Positions 44,013 to 53,759 of a stretch of 64,000 nucleotides of DNA are shown piece after piece. A program made the position numbers and the translations under genes. Position 1 is the first letter of the stretch. The number at the start of each line of letters is the position of its first letter. The stretch comes from Streptomyces pyxinae. Its GTDB lineage: Bacteria > Actinomycetota > Actinomycetes > Streptomycetales > Streptomycetaceae. The notes under the pieces are model-generated. The model was given only the letters and a program-made list of their open reading frames with translations, was not told the DNA's origin and searched no databases. The DNA is taken from contig NZ_JANUGQ010000007.1 of NCBI RefSeq assembly GCF_024756275.1, positions 62,001 through 126,000 on the forward strand. The letters run 5' to 3'.

Positions 44013-44900
44013 ATGTCCGAACCGACCGGTGCCGCCCGCCGTCGCGGGCCCTTCAAGGTCGGGGACCAGGTCCAGCTCACCGACCCCAAGGGACGCCACT
44101 ACACGTTCACGCTCGAAGCCGGGAAGAACTTCCACACCCACAAGGGGTCCTTCCCGCACGACGAGCTGATCGGCGCCCCCGAGGGCAGTGTTGTCCGAAC
44201 CACGGGAAACGTCGCCTACCTCGCGCTGCGCCCCCTGCTCCCCGACTACGTCCTGTCCATGCCCCGCGGCGCCGCCGTGGTCTACCCCAAGGACGCGGGG
44301 CAGATCCTGGCCTTCGCGGACATCTTCCCCGGCGCCCGCGTCGTGGAGGCGGGGGTGGGTTCCGGCTCGCTGAGCAGCTTCCTGCTGCGCGCCGTCGGGG
44401 ACAGCGGCATGCTGCACTCCTACGAGCGCCGCGAGGACTTCGCCGAGATCGCCCGGGGCAATGTCGAGCGCTACTTCGGCGGTCCGCACCCGGCCTGGCA
44501 GCTCACCGTCGGTGACCTCCAGGACCACCTCTCGGACACCGACGTGGACCGGGTCATCCTGGACATGCTCGCCCCGTGGGACTGCCTGGAGGCCGTCTCC
44601 AAGGCGCTGGTCCCGGGCGGCATCCTCTGCTGCTACGTGGCCACCACCACCCAGCTCGCCCGGACCGTCGAGTCCATCCGGGAGATCGGCTGCTTCGCGG
44701 AGCCGGCCGCCTGGGAGTCGATGATCCGCAACTGGCACGTCGAGGGTCTCGCGGTCCGTCCCGACCACCGCATGATCGGCCACACCGGCTTCCTGCTCAC
44801 CGCCCGCCGGCTGGCCGACGGCGTGGAGCCCCCGATGCGCCGCCGCCGGCCCGCCAAGGGTGCCTACGGCGAGGACTACGAGGGCCCCAACAAGGGCTGA
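44013..44900 (+). CDS. trmI: tRNA (adenine-58-N1)-methyltransferase
   Basis: A 295-residue SAM-dependent enzyme that makes m1A58 in tRNA. An N-terminal OB-like domain (KVGDQVQLTDPKGRHYTFTL, GKNFHTHKGSF) precedes the Rossmann domain with the SAM loop VVEAGVGSGSLSSFLLRAVG and the catalytic Asp in VILDMLAPWD. TACACT ends six bases before the ATG with no ribosome site, so the mRNA is probably leaderless. In actinobacteria the gene often lies next to the proteasomal ATPase gene, as it roughly does here. Confidence 0.95.
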   Translation: MSEPTGAARRRGPFKVGDQVQLTDPKGRHYTFTLEAGKNFHTHKGSFPHDELIGAPEGSVVRTTGNVAYLALRPLLPDYVLSMPRGAAVVYPKDAGQILAFADIFPGARVVEAGVGSGSLSSFLLRAVGDSGMLHSYERREDFAEIARGNVERYFGGPHPAWQLTVGDLQDHLSDTDVDRVILDMLAPWDCLEAVSKALVPGGILCCYVATTTQLARTVESIREIGCFAEPAAWESMIRNWHVEGLAVRPDHRMIGHTGFLLTARRLADGVEPPMRRRRPAKGAYGEDYEGPNKG

Positions 44901-44956
44901 CGGCCCCGCCCGGGGCGTGTTCGCGCCCCCGTGCGACCCGTACGCAACAGGACACC

Positions 44957-45000
44957 GCCGCCGCCGAGTTCCCCGGTCCCACCCGGAACTCGGCGGCGGC
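44957..45000 (+). terminator. Terminator after trmI
   Basis: A perfect 16-base-pair stem (GCCGCCGCCGAGTTCC and complement) with a 12-base loop, 57 bases past the trmI stop. Confidence 0.85.
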
Positions 45001-45101
45001 GCCGTCGCGTTCGGCGCGGTCCGCCCCCGGCTGTTCCGCGCCCCTGTGAGCTGTGGCACGATGCTGAACACCGCACCGCACAGACCGCAGGAGGCCTCCG
45101 C

Positions 45102-45707
45102 GTGCCGCCCTCCGCCCTCCCGGACCTCGCGCACACCCGCGCCCGCCCGGTTCACTGGCTCGCCACCGCCGCCGTCATGGCCGGGGTCGTCGCGGGCGCG
45201 GCCCTGGTCCAGCCGGCCGCCGCCACCGCCACCCGGACCGCCCCGCCGGCCGCCGCGAAGGCCCCGGCGGCGACCGGGAACACCCCGGCGACCGGAGCGG
45301 TGGCCCCGGTCGCGCCGGACCCGGCCGCCGTGAGCTATCCGCTGCGGTGCGCCGGGGCGGGAAGCGTGGTGGCCCGGAAGACGACGGGCGACCTGGACGG
45401 CGACGGCGCCCCGGAGACGGTGGTCGCGGCACACTGCGACGCGGGCTCGGGCACACCGCCCAGCGGGGTCTACGTCCTCACCCGCGACCGGGGCGGCGCG
45501 CCCCGGCTGGTGGCCACCCTGGTCCGGCCCGAGGAGCGGTTGAGCACCGGGTCGCTGACGGTACGCGACGGAGCGGTCACCGCCACCCTGCTCGGCTACT
45601 CGTCGGCCGGGGTGCCGCGCTGCTGTCCGGACCGCGAGGAGCGAGCCGAATGGCGCTGGCGCGGCGGGAAGTTCATCCGGTCCTCGACCCCGGCCGCCGG
45701 CCTCTGA
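45102..45707 (+). CDS. Secreted or membrane-anchored hypothetical protein
   Basis: A 201-residue protein. A basic N-terminus and hydrophobic stretch (WLATAAVMAGVVAGAALVQ, about 20-38) form a signal peptide or anchor, followed by an Ala/Pro-rich linker and a compact domain from about residue 80. That domain holds DLDGDGAPETVVAAHC, an EF-hand/FG-GAP-like Asp loop, and four Cys. The GTG start has GGAGG seven bases upstream. Related proteins occur in other Streptomyces at this place; function unknown. Confidence 0.8.
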   Translation: MPPSALPDLAHTRARPVHWLATAAVMAGVVAGAALVQPAAATATRTAPPAAAKAPAATGNTPATGAVAPVAPDPAAVSYPLRCAGAGSVVARKTTGDLDGDGAPETVVAAHCDAGSGTPPSGVYVLTRDRGGAPRLVATLVRPEERLSTGSLTVRDGAVTATLLGYSSAGVPRCCPDREERAEWRWRGGKFIRSSTPAAGL

Positions 45708-45819
45708 GGGGCCGGTCCCGGGGCGGGCGCGGGCCCGGGCGCGGCCGGCTGTGCGATCTCTCACACGGGCAGGCGCACGGGCGGGCCCCGGAAGGGCCCG
45801 GAGGTGAAGGGCCCGGCGG

Positions 45820-46131
45820 TCACTCGGCGTCGGGGCCGTAGACCTCGACCCGGTCCGTGACCCGGCGCACATGAATGCAGTCGCCCGGGCACTCCTTGGC
45901 CGAGTCCACCACGTCCTGGAGCAGCGGGAGCGGCACCCGGGTGGTGGCCCCCGGGTCCTGGAGGAGTTCGTCCTCCTCGCTCTTGACGTACGCCAGTCCG
46001 TCGATGTCGAGCTCGAAGACCTCGGGGGCGTACTGCGCGCAGATTCCGTCACCGGTGCACAGGTCCTGGTCGATCCAGACCTCCAGCGGCTCGTCGTCGC
46101 CGGTGGCCGGAGCCTCGTGCCGCACGGTCAT
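45820..46131 (-). CDS. Ferredoxin (3Fe-4S type)
   Basis: A 103-residue electron carrier. Cys25-x5-Cys31 (LCTGDGICAQYAPEVF) and Cys81-Pro (ECPGDCI) supply a 3Fe-4S cluster; the missing middle Cys of the first motif argues against a standard 4Fe-4S at that site, though Cys85 is an extra candidate. Such ferredoxins often feed cytochromes P450, but no P450 is adjacent. ATG start. It is divergent from arc; the 256 bases between hold both promoters. Confidence 0.92.
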   Translation of the reverse strand: MTVRHEAPATGDDEPLEVWIDQDLCTGDGICAQYAPEVFELDIDGLAYVKSEEDELLQDPGATTRVPLPLLQDVVDSAKECPGDCIHVRRVTDRVEVYGPDAE

Positions 46132-46387
46132 ATCCCCTGCCGTTTCGTGCCTCTGGTGGAGCGCTGAGAAGTAAGTCGGGCCAAGCCTGACGGGTGTTGA
46201 CCAGTCCGACGATACAACCGACCGCTTTCAGATGTTGATGGGTGGGTATCCCCCTGGTGCAGAGGGGCGGAGCGCAAGGGTGAAGATCGGACACACCCCT
46301 GGAGTCTTTGTGATCTAGGGGTTTCAATCACCACCCACCCAGGTAGGGTCAGGAAGCGTCCAGCTCCCCTTGGAGGAGGTGAGGACC

Positions 46388-48154
46388 GTGGCAGCCCACG
46401 ACGACGACATCAACCGCGGCATCCGGCCGGGGCGTGGGTCCGAGGACCCAGCCGGCCAGGTCGCCTATCTTGAGCAGGAAATCGCCGTCCTGCGACGCAA
46501 GCTCGCCGACTCTCCGCGGCACACGAGAATTCTCGAAGAGCGGATCGTCGAGCTGCAGACCAATCTGGCCGGTGTGTCCGCGCAGAACGAGCGGCTGGCC
46601 AACACGCTCCGTGAGGCCCGCGACCAGATCGTGGCCCTCAAGGAGGAGGTCGACCGGCTCGCCCAGCCCCCCGCGGGCTTCGGCGTTTTCCTCCAGGCCA
46701 ACGAGGACGGGACCGTCGACATCTTCACCGGGGGCCGCAAGCTCCGGGTGAACGTCAGCCCCGGCATCGAGACCGGAGAGCTCCGGCGCGGCCAGGAGGT
46801 CATGCTCAACGAGGCGCTCAACGTGGTCGAGGCCATGCGGTTCGAGAGCGCCGGGGACATCGTCACCCTCAAGGAGGTCCTGGAGGACGGCGAGCGGGCC
46901 CTGGTGATCGGGCACACCGACGAGGAGCGGGTGGTGCGGCTCGCGGAGCCGCTGCTGGAGGCCACGATCCGGCCCGGCGACGCCCTGCTGCTCGAACCGC
47001 GCTCGGGGTACGTCTACGAGGTCATCCCGAAGAGCGAGGTCGAGGAGCTGGTCCTCGAAGAGGTCCCGGACGTCGACTACGACAAGATCGGCGGTCTGGG
47101 CAACCAGATCGAGCTGATCCGCGACGCGGTCGAGCTCCCGTACCTCTACCCCGACCTCTTCAAGGAGCACGAACTGCGGCCGCCGAAGGGCATCCTGCTC
47201 TACGGCCCGCCCGGCTGCGGCAAGACGCTGATCGCCAAGGCCGTCGCCAACTCCCTTGCCAAGAAGGTCGCGGAGGTGACCGGGCAGCCCGCCGGGAAGA
47301 GCTACTTCCTGAACATCAAGGGCCCCGAGCTCCTCAACAAGTACGTCGGTGAGACCGAGCGGCACATCCGGCTCGTCTTCCAGCGGGCCCGGGAGAAGGC
47401 GAGCGAGGGCACCCCCGTCATCGTCTTCTTCGACGAGATGGAGTCGCTCTTCCGCACCCGGGGTTCCGGCGTCAGCTCGGACGTGGAGAACACCATCGTC
47501 CCGCAGCTGCTGGCCGAGATCGACGGTGTGGAGGGCCTGGAGAACGTCATCGTCATCGGCGCCTCCAACCGCGAGGACATGATCGACCCGGCCATCCTCC
47601 GGCCCGGCCGGCTCGATGTGAAGATCAAGATCGAGCGTCCGGACGCCGAGGCGGCGAAGGACATCTTCGCCAAGTACCTGACCCCCTCGCTGCCGCTGCA
47701 CGCGGACGACCTGGGCGAGCACAGCGGCTCCAAGCCGGCCGCGACACACGCCATGATCCAGTCGGTCGTGGAGCAGATGTACGCGGAGTCCGAGGAGAAC
47801 CGTTTCCTGGAGGTCACGTACGCCAACGGTGACAAGGAAGTCCTCTACTTCAAGGACTTCAATTCCGGCGCCATGATCCAGAACATCGTGGACCGGGCCA
47901 AGAAGATGGCCATCAAGGCATTCCTCGACCACAACCAGAAGGGTCTGCGGGTCGCCCATCTCCTCCAGGCGTGCGTGGACGAGTTCAAGGAGAACGAGGA
48001 CCTGCCGAACACCACGAATCCGGACGACTGGGCCCGTATTTCTGGAAAGAAGGGCGAGCGGATCGTCTACATCCGCACCCTGGTCACCGGAAAGCAGGGC
48101 GCGGACACCGGGCGTTCCATCGACACGGTGGCGAACACCGGACAGTACCTGTAG
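46388..48154 (+). CDS. arc: Proteasomal AAA+ ATPase ARC (Mpa)
   Basis: A 588-residue hexameric unfoldase feeding pupylated proteins into the 20S proteasome. An N-terminal coiled coil (about 28-75) that captures Pup is followed by tandem OB folds, then the AAA module with Walker A GPPGCGKT (273-280), Walker B VFFDEMES and a sensor ASNRED. The C-terminus ends in QYL, the HbYX-like tail that docks in the proteasome. GTG start with GGAGGTGAGGACC. TAGGGT at 46344 is a possible -10 box. It heads the Pup-proteasome locus. Confidence 0.97.
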   Translation: MAAHDDDINRGIRPGRGSEDPAGQVAYLEQEIAVLRRKLADSPRHTRILEERIVELQTNLAGVSAQNERLANTLREARDQIVALKEEVDRLAQPPAGFGVFLQANEDGTVDIFTGGRKLRVNVSPGIETGELRRGQEVMLNEALNVVEAMRFESAGDIVTLKEVLEDGERALVIGHTDEERVVRLAEPLLEATIRPGDALLLEPRSGYVYEVIPKSEVEELVLEEVPDVDYDKIGGLGNQIELIRDAVELPYLYPDLFKEHELRPPKGILLYGPPGCGKTLIAKAVANSLAKKVAEVTGQPAGKSYFLNIKGPELLNKYVGETERHIRLVFQRAREKASEGTPVIVFFDEMESLFRTRGSGVSSDVENTIVPQLLAEIDGVEGLENVIVIGASNREDMIDPAILRPGRLDVKIKIERPDAEAAKDIFAKYLTPSLPLHADDLGEHSGSKPAATHAMIQSVVEQMYAESEENRFLEVTYANGDKEVLYFKDFNSGAMIQNIVDRAKKMAIKAFLDHNQKGLRVAHLLQACVDEFKENEDLPNTTNPDDWARISGKKGERIVYIRTLVTGKQGADTGRSIDTVANTGQYL

Positions 48155-48186
48155 GACCCGGGTCCCCCAAGGGGGCCGGGGGACGC

Positions 48187-48253
48187 ACACCGGCTGCGGA
48201 CGTCCATGGGTTTCCCCGCCGAAAGGCGCGGGAAAGGGCTCCGCAGCCGGTGT
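48187..48253 (+). terminator. Long nested hairpin after arc
   Basis: A 14-base-pair outer stem (ACACCGGCTGCGGA and complement) encloses a second stem around TTTCCCCGCC-GAAA. CTTCCGTTTTAC follows. Together they form a strong transcription stop between arc and dop, so dop likely has its own promoter (TAGGCT near 48343 is a candidate). Confidence 0.8.
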
Positions 48254-48462
48254 CTTCCGTTTTACTCGGCGGTCTTCGGCCAGAATTGCGACGACACCGC
48301 AGCAATGACGTATTTGATCTCCCCACCAGCGCAGAGGCGTTCTAGGCTCTTCCGTACCGCCGGTCCGTGCGGTGCGGGGACCGGCGCCGCACGCGCACCG
48401 GAGCACCGGTGGTACTTGAGCGCCGTTCCAGGACGGGGACGCCGCCGGGCAAGGAGGGCCGC

Positions 48463-49974
48463 ATGACTGTACGGCGAGTAATGGGCATCGAGACGGAGTA
48501 CGGCATCTCCGTGCCCGGTCATCCGAACGCCAACGCCATGCTCACCTCGTCCCAGATCGTCAACGCCTACGCGGCGGCGATGCACCGGGCGCGCCGGGCC
48601 CGCTGGGACTTCGAGGAGGAGAATCCGCTGCGGGACGCCCGCGGCTTCGATCTCGCCCGTGAGGCCGCCGACTCCAGCCAGCTCACCGACGAGGACATCG
48701 GCCTGGCCAACGTCATCCTGACCAATGGCGCCCGGCTGTACGTGGACCACGCCCACCCCGAGTACAGCGCGCCCGAGGTCACCAATCCGCGTGACGCGGT
48801 GCTCTGGGACAAGGCGGGCGAGCGGATCATGGCGGAGGCGGCCGAGCGGGCCGCCGCGCTGCCCGGCGCCCAGCCGATCCACCTGTACAAGAACAACACC
48901 GACAACAAGGGCGCCTCCTACGGGACGCACGAGAACTACCTGATGAAGCGGGAGACCCCGTTCTCGGACATCGTGCGCCACCTCACCCCGTTCTTCGTCT
49001 CCCGCCAGGTGGTGACCGGGGCCGGCCGGGTCGGTCTCGGCCAGGACGGCCGGGAGCACGGCTTCCAGCTCAGCCAGCGCGCCGACTACTTCGAGGTCGA
49101 GGTCGGCCTTGAGACCACCCTGAAGCGGCCCATCATCAACACCCGGGACGAGCCGCACGCCGACGCGGAGAAGTACCGCCGGCTCCATGTGATCATCGGC
49201 GACGCCAATCTCTCGGAGATCTCCACCTATCTCAAGCTGGGCACCACCTCCCTGGTGCTCTCCATGATCGAGGACGGCTTCATCACCGTCGATCTCGCCG
49301 TGGACCAGCCGGTGCGCACCCTCCACCAGGTCTCGCACGATCCGACCCTGGGACATCTGGTCACGCTCCGCAGCGGCCGGACCCTCACCGCCGTCCAGCT
49401 TCAGATGGAGTACTACGAGCTGGCCGGCAAGTACGTCGAGGAGCGGTACGGCGCGGACGCCGACACCCAGACCCAGGACGTCCTGACCCGCTGGGAGGAC
49501 GTGCTGAGCCGGCTGGAGAGCGACCCGATGAGCCTGGCGGGCGAGCTGGACTGGGTGGCCAAGCGGGAGCTGATGGAGGGCTACCGGCGCCGCGACGACC
49601 TGGACTGGGACGCCGCCCGGCTGCACCTGGTGGACCTCCAGTACGCCGATGTGCGCCCCGACAAGGGCCTGTACAACCGGCTGGCGGCCCGGGGCCGGAT
49701 GAAGCGGCTGCTGGACGAGGCGGACGTGCGGCGGGCCGGGACCGAGCCGCCGGACGACACCCGGGCGTACTTCCGGGGCCGCTGCCTGGACCAGTACGCC
49801 GACGACGTGGCGGCGGCCTCCTGGGACTCGGTCATCTTCGACCTGCCCGGCCGGGACTCGCTCCAGCGCGTACCGACGCTGGAGCCGCTCCGGGGCACCC
49901 GGGAGCACGTCAAGGACCTCCTCGACCGCTGCCGCACGGCGGAGGAGCTGGTGCGGGTCCTCTCCGGCGGCTGA
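48463..49974 (+). CDS. dop: Depupylase / Pup deamidase Dop
   Basis: A 503-residue carboxylate-amine-ligase-fold enzyme. It deamidates the C-terminal Gln of Pup to Glu and also removes Pup from substrates. Start [20 protein letters not shown] carries the metal-binding Glu. The long insert from about residue 38 to 78 ([20 protein letters not shown] onward) is the Dop loop absent from PafA, which separates the two paralogues; the active-site strand is [14 protein letters not shown]. The ATG has AAGGAGGGCCGC. Neighbour genes arc and pup confirm the identity. Confidence 0.97.
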   Translation: MTVRRVMGIETEYGISVPGHPNANAMLTSSQIVNAYAAAMHRARRARWDFEEENPLRDARGFDLAREAADSSQLTDEDIGLANVILTNGARLYVDHAHPEYSAPEVTNPRDAVLWDKAGERIMAEAAERAAALPGAQPIHLYKNNTDNKGASYGTHENYLMKRETPFSDIVRHLTPFFVSRQVVTGAGRVGLGQDGREHGFQLSQRADYFEVEVGLETTLKRPIINTRDEPHADAEKYRRLHVIIGDANLSEISTYLKLGTTSLVLSMIEDGFITVDLAVDQPVRTLHQVSHDPTLGHLVTLRSGRTLTAVQLQMEYYELAGKYVEERYGADADTQTQDVLTRWEDVLSRLESDPMSLAGELDWVAKRELMEGYRRRDDLDWDAARLHLVDLQYADVRPDKGLYNRLAARGRMKRLLDEADVRRAGTEPPDDTRAYFRGRCLDQYADDVAAASWDSVIFDLPGRDSLQRVPTLEPLRGTREHVKDLLDRCRTAEELVRVLSGG

Positions 49975-50383
49975 CCCGGCCGGTACGGGCACCCCGGCCC
50001 GGCGGCGCGGGGCCGGGGTGCGGAGCCCGCTGCGCGCCGGGCCCGGTCGTGCCCGCGTCCCGTGGAGGCCCTGGTTCCGTCGCGCCCGGGCGCCCGGTGC
50101 CGGCCGGGCACAGGGCCGTGGGCGTCACCGCGGGCGCCGGGGTACGGGGGCAGGCCCGGGTACGGCCACGAGCGGTCGTACGGGCCCGGGAGACGCCGGG
50201 GAACCCCACGGGAATCGTGCCGGGTCCGGGCGCTTCGCCGGGCGCTCCACGGGAATCATGGGGACAGCCCCGGCGGCTTGCGGAGGGATCTTCCGGAAAC
50301 GCGGGGGCCGATGTCGGACCGGCCTTGTAGGGTCTGATCTTGAGAGACCGAACCAAGCGGGCACACCGAGCGGGGTGAGGGAT
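49975..50383. other. 409-base intergenic region before pup
   Basis: No gene supported. GC-rich with several CGGGCGCCCGG-like words in the first half, possibly the dop terminator. TAGGGT at 50328, 56 bases before pup, is the most likely -10 box, so pup is probably transcribed separately from dop. Confidence 0.5.
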
Positions 50384-50602
50384 ATGGCGACCAAGGACAC
50401 CGGCGGCGGGCAGCAGAAGGCCACGCGTTCCACCGAGGAGACCGAGGAGCAGGCGCAGGACGCGCAGGCGTCCGAGGACCTCAAGGAGCGCCAGGAGAAG
50501 CTGTCCGACGACGTGGACTCCGTGCTGGACGAGATCGACGACGTCCTGGAGGAGAACGCCGAGGACTTCGTGCGGTCCTTCGTGCAAAAGGGCGGGCAGT
50601 AG
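50384..50602 (+). CDS. pup: Prokaryotic ubiquitin-like protein Pup
   Basis: A 72-residue, mostly disordered, acidic tag. The C-terminal half (SDDVDSVLDEIDDVLEENAE) forms the helix recognised by ARC, and the end is FVQKGGQ: the final Gln must be deamidated by Dop before PafA links it to substrate lysines. The ATG has GTGAGGGAT upstream; longer in-frame sequence upstream is GC-rich and not coding. A hairpin follows before prcB. Confidence 0.97.
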   Translation: MATKDTGGGQQKATRSTEETEEQAQDAQASEDLKERQEKLSDDVDSVLDEIDDVLEENAEDFVRSFVQKGGQ

Positions 50603-50614
50603 CCCCGGGTCACT

Positions 50615-50648
50615 CCCGGTGGCGCCGGTGCGAGCCGGTGCCACCGGG
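50615..50648 (+). terminator. Hairpin between pup and prcB
   Basis: CCCGGTGGCGCCGG pairs with CCGGTGCCACCGGG (14 base pairs, one G-U) around a 6-base loop, 12 bases past the pup stop. TAGGGT follows at 50673. The arrangement suggests partial termination after pup and a separate or added promoter for prcBA. Confidence 0.65.
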
Positions 50649-50745
50649 GCGGATGACCTCCGACGGCACGGGTAGGGTCCGTGCACAGCACTGATCACCG
50701 GCCCGCCCCGGCGGCGGGCCGCCGCCTCATTCCGGAAGGAAACGC

Positions 50746-51594
50746 GTGGAAGCCAATCCTCGGAGCACCGGGCGTCTGCCGGCGGCCTTCCTGACGCCCG
50801 GCTCGTCCTCGTTCATGGACTTCCTGGCCGACCACTCGCCGGGGCTGCTGCCCGGCAGCCGGCCGCTGCCGCCGGTGCAGGGGGCCGTCGAGGCGCCCCA
50901 CGGCACGACCATCGTCGCCGTCACCTTCGAGGGTGGCGTGGTGCTCGCCGGTGACCGGCGGGCCACCATGGGCAATGTCATCGCGCAGCGCGACATCGAG
51001 AAGGTCTTCCCGGCGGACGAGTACTCCGCCGTGGGCATCGCCGGCACCGCCGGCCTCGCCGTGGAGATGGTCAAGCTCTTCCAGCTGGAGCTGGAGCACT
51101 TCGAGAAGGTCGAGGGCACCCAGCTCTCCCTGGAGGGCAAGGCCAACCGGCTCTCCACCATGATCCGGGGCAACCTCGGCATGGCCATGCAGGGCCTCGC
51201 CGTGGTGCCGCTCTTCGCGGGGTACGACATCGACCGCGAGAAGGGCAGGATCTTCTCGTACGACGTGACCGGCGGCCGCTCCGAGGAGCAGCAGGGCTTC
51301 GCCGCCACCGGCTCGGGCTCGGTCTTCGCCCGGGGCGCCATGAAGAAGCTCTACCGGGACAACCTCGGCGAGCAGGAGGCGCTCACCCTGGTGGTGCAGG
51401 CGCTGTACGACGCGGCGGACGACGACTCGGCGACCGGCGGCCCGGACCTGGCCCGGCGGATCTACCCGATCGTCACCGTGATCACGGAGGACGGCTACCG
51501 GCGGCTCACCGACACCGAGTCCTCCGGGATCGCCCGCGCGATCGTGGAGCGCCGCCTCGAACAGCCCGACGGTCCCCGGGCCGAGCTGCTGTGA
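50746..51594 (+). CDS. prcB: 20S proteasome beta subunit
   Basis: A 282-residue precursor. A 53-residue propeptide ends ...EAPHG, and autocleavage exposes the catalytic Thr54 ([11 protein letters not shown]). [12 protein letters not shown] has the catalytic Asp and Lys-loop region. The mature subunit forms the two inner rings of the 28-mer. GTG start with GGAAGGAAACGC. prcA follows after 73 bases. Confidence 0.97.
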   Translation: MEANPRSTGRLPAAFLTPGSSSFMDFLADHSPGLLPGSRPLPPVQGAVEAPHGTTIVAVTFEGGVVLAGDRRATMGNVIAQRDIEKVFPADEYSAVGIAGTAGLAVEMVKLFQLELEHFEKVEGTQLSLEGKANRLSTMIRGNLGMAMQGLAVVPLFAGYDIDREKGRIFSYDVTGGRSEEQQGFAATGSGSVFARGAMKKLYRDNLGEQEALTLVVQALYDAADDDSATGGPDLARRIYPIVTVITEDGYRRLTDTESSGIARAIVERRLEQPDGPRAELL

Positions 51595-51667
51595 TCCGCT
51601 CCTCCGAGGATTCACTGGACTCACTCCGGATTGACCGGAAGAACCGGAAGAAAGGGACGGACAGCCG

Positions 51668-52429
51668 GTGACGACCCCGTTCTATGTCTCACCCGCCCAG
51701 GCCATGCAGGACCGGGCGGAGTACGCCCGCAAGGGCATCGCCCGAGGCCGCAGTCTGGTGGTGCTCCAGTACGCCGACGGCATCGTGTTCGTCGGTGAGA
51801 ACCCGTCCCGCGCGCTGCACAAGTTCAGCGAGGTCTACGACCGGATCGGCTTCGCCGCCGCCGGCAAGTACAACGAGTACGAGAACCTCAGGATCGGCGG
51901 CGTGCGCTACGCCGATCTGCGCGGCTACACCTACGACCGGGACGACGTGACCGCGCGCGGCCTGGCCAATGTCTACGCCCAGACCCTGGGCGGGATCTTC
52001 TCCAGCGCGGCCGAGAAGCCGTACGAGGTGGAGCTGGTCGTCGCCGAGGTCGGGGTGGTCCCGGACGGCGACCAGATCTACCGCCTGCCGCACGACGGCT
52101 CGATCGTGGACGAGCACGGCTCGGTCGCGGTCGGCGGCAACGCGGAGCAGATCAGCAGCTTCCTCGACCAGCGGCACCGGGACGGGATGACCCTCGCGGA
52201 GGCGCTCCACCTCGCCGTGCAGGCCCTCTCCCGGGACCCCAACGGCGCCGAGCGGGAGATCCCCGCCGAGCGGCTGGAGGTGGCCGTGCTGGACCGCACC
52301 CGCCCGCAGCAGCGCAAGTTCAAGCGGATCGTGGGCCGCCAGCTCGCCCGGCTCCTGGAGGCCCAGGGGGCGGCCACCACCCCGACCGACGCGCCCTCCG
52401 ACGAGCAGCCGGAGAAGCCCCAGCAGTAG
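51668..52429 (+). CDS. prcA: 20S proteasome alpha subunit
   Basis: A 253-residue subunit of the outer gate rings. The N-terminus [20 protein letters not shown] is the gating and ring-forming alpha signature, followed by [17 protein letters not shown]. No catalytic Thr, as expected. The C-terminus is Ala/Pro/Asp-rich (QPEKPQQ). GTG start with AAAGGGACGGACAGCCG. Cotranscribed with prcB. Confidence 0.97.
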   Translation: MTTPFYVSPAQAMQDRAEYARKGIARGRSLVVLQYADGIVFVGENPSRALHKFSEVYDRIGFAAAGKYNEYENLRIGGVRYADLRGYTYDRDDVTARGLANVYAQTLGGIFSSAAEKPYEVELVVAEVGVVPDGDQIYRLPHDGSIVDEHGSVAVGGNAEQISSFLDQRHRDGMTLAEALHLAVQALSRDPNGAEREIPAERLEVAVLDRTRPQQRKFKRIVGRQLARLLEAQGAATTPTDAPSDEQPEKPQQ

Positions 52430-52555
52430 CCGGCCCGGCCGGGAGCCCCGCCGGGGCGTTCCGGCGGCCGGCCCCACCGCCCCGGACCGCCCCGCGCGGC
52501 CCGGGGCGGCGCCGTGTCCGGGGAGGCCGAGGGCCTGGGAGCCCGGCGGCGGGTG

Positions 52556-53617
52556 CTACGAGCCGGCCGGGGGCGGGCCCGAGGAGCCCCGGGGGAGCAG
52601 GGTGACGGGGAGGTCGCCGGTCGCCGGCGGGCGGTTCTCCAGGACGGCCAGCAGCGCCGTCATACCGCGCTCCCCGATCCGCTCGGCGGGCAGCCGGACC
52701 GTGGTCAGCTCGGGCTCCACGGCGGTGGCCAGCGCCAGGTCGTCGAAGCCGGTGACCGACACGTCCTCCGGCACCCGCAGCCCCAGCCGCCGCACCGCCT
52801 TGCAGGCACCGGCGGCCAGCAGGTCGTCGTCGCAGACCAGGGCGGTCGGCCGGGGCCCGGGCCCGGTCAGCGCGGCCCCGGCCGCCTTCCGGCCCGCCGC
52901 CACGTCCAGCGGGGCCGGCACCGTGCGGACCGTCACCCCCGGCTCCCGGGCGAGCCGGTCCCGCAGCGCCCGCGCGCGTATGTCGAAGGTCCAGGAGGGC
53001 ACCGCCGACGCCAGATGGGCGAAGTGCCGGTGACCGAGGCCGAGCAGATGCTCCGTCACCTGGCGCATCCCGTCGGCGATGTCGAGATTGACCGAGGCGG
53101 CGGCGCCGGTGTCCGTCAGGTCGTCCGGGTCGCTGTCCAGCATCACCAGCGGCAGATCGGTGCCCCGGATGGCCCGCAGGGCGTCGGCCGCCATCGAGGA
53201 GGCGATCACCCCGTCCAGCGCCGAGCGGGCCGAGGCGAACGGGTCCCGGGCGGGCCCGATCCCGGCCGGGGACGGATAGAGCACCACGCCGAAGTCGTGC
53301 CGGGCGGCCACCTCGGCGGCGCCCGTGTAGACCCGGGCGAAGAACTCGCTGGTCAGCGCGGGCACCACCAGAAGTGCCGTCCTGGTGCGGCCGAGCCGGA
53401 GGTTGCGGGCGGCGAGATTGGGCCGGTAGCCGAGCCCCCGGGCGGCCTCCCGCACCAGGTCCGCGGTGCGCTCGGAGACCCGGCCGCGCCACTTCCCGCC
53501 CAGCACCAGCGAGACGGTGGCCTGCGACACCCCGGCCGCCCGCGCCACGTCCCGGCTGGTGGGCCGGGCCGGCGTGCCCCCGGCGGCGGGCCGGGGGTCC
53601 GGCTCCGGGTCGTTCAC
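52556..53617 (-). CDS. LacI-family transcriptional regulator
   Basis: A 353-residue repressor. The N-terminal helix-turn-helix with hinge is TSRDVARAAGVSQATVSLVL (20-39), then LGYRPNLAARNLRLGRT. The rest is a periplasmic-binding-like effector domain (ALLVVPALTSEFFARVYTGA; VTGFDDLALATAVEPELTTV). Ligand unknown, probably a small sugar or nucleoside. The GTG has GGAGGCAGCC upstream. It is divergent from an MFS transporter, with a palindromic operator in the gap, so it most likely controls that transporter and itself. Confidence 0.92.
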   Translation of the reverse strand: MNDPEPDPRPAAGGTPARPTSRDVARAAGVSQATVSLVLGGKWRGRVSERTADLVREAARGLGYRPNLAARNLRLGRTRTALLVVPALTSEFFARVYTGAAEVAARHDFGVVLYPSPAGIGPARDPFASARSALDGVIASSMAADALRAIRGTDLPLVMLDSDPDDLTDTGAAASVNLDIADGMRQVTEHLLGLGHRHFAHLASAVPSWTFDIRARALRDRLAREPGVTVRTVPAPLDVAAGRKAAGAALTGPGPRPTALVCDDDLLAAGACKAVRRLGLRVPEDVSVTGFDDLALATAVEPELTTVRLPAERIGERGMTALLAVLENRPPATGDLPVTLLPRGSSGPPPAGS

Positions 53618-53684
53618 GGCTGCCTCCGCGCCGGCGGTCCGGCGGATCCTGGGCGCGGACTGGCCCCGCGCGCTGCCGACATGG

Positions 53685-53711
53685 TACGTATGACGCCGGT
53701 AGTTATACGTA
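53685..53711. promoter_or_regulatory. Palindromic operator TACGTAT-N13-ATACGTA
   Basis: Perfect 7-base half-sites separated by 13 bases lie in the 142-base divergent region between the LacI regulator and the MFS transporter. Placed over both probable promoters, this is the expected LacI-family site. Binding is inferred. Confidence 0.65.
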
Positions 53712-53759
53712 AAACGTCGGGTGCGGGATCGCGCGGACGTGAACCGGAGAGGGGCGGAC

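Noticed and set aside
42717..46052. A 1111-codon minus-strand frame across the M50 protease and trmI
   Set aside because: Antisense to two recognised genes; composition is not coding-like.
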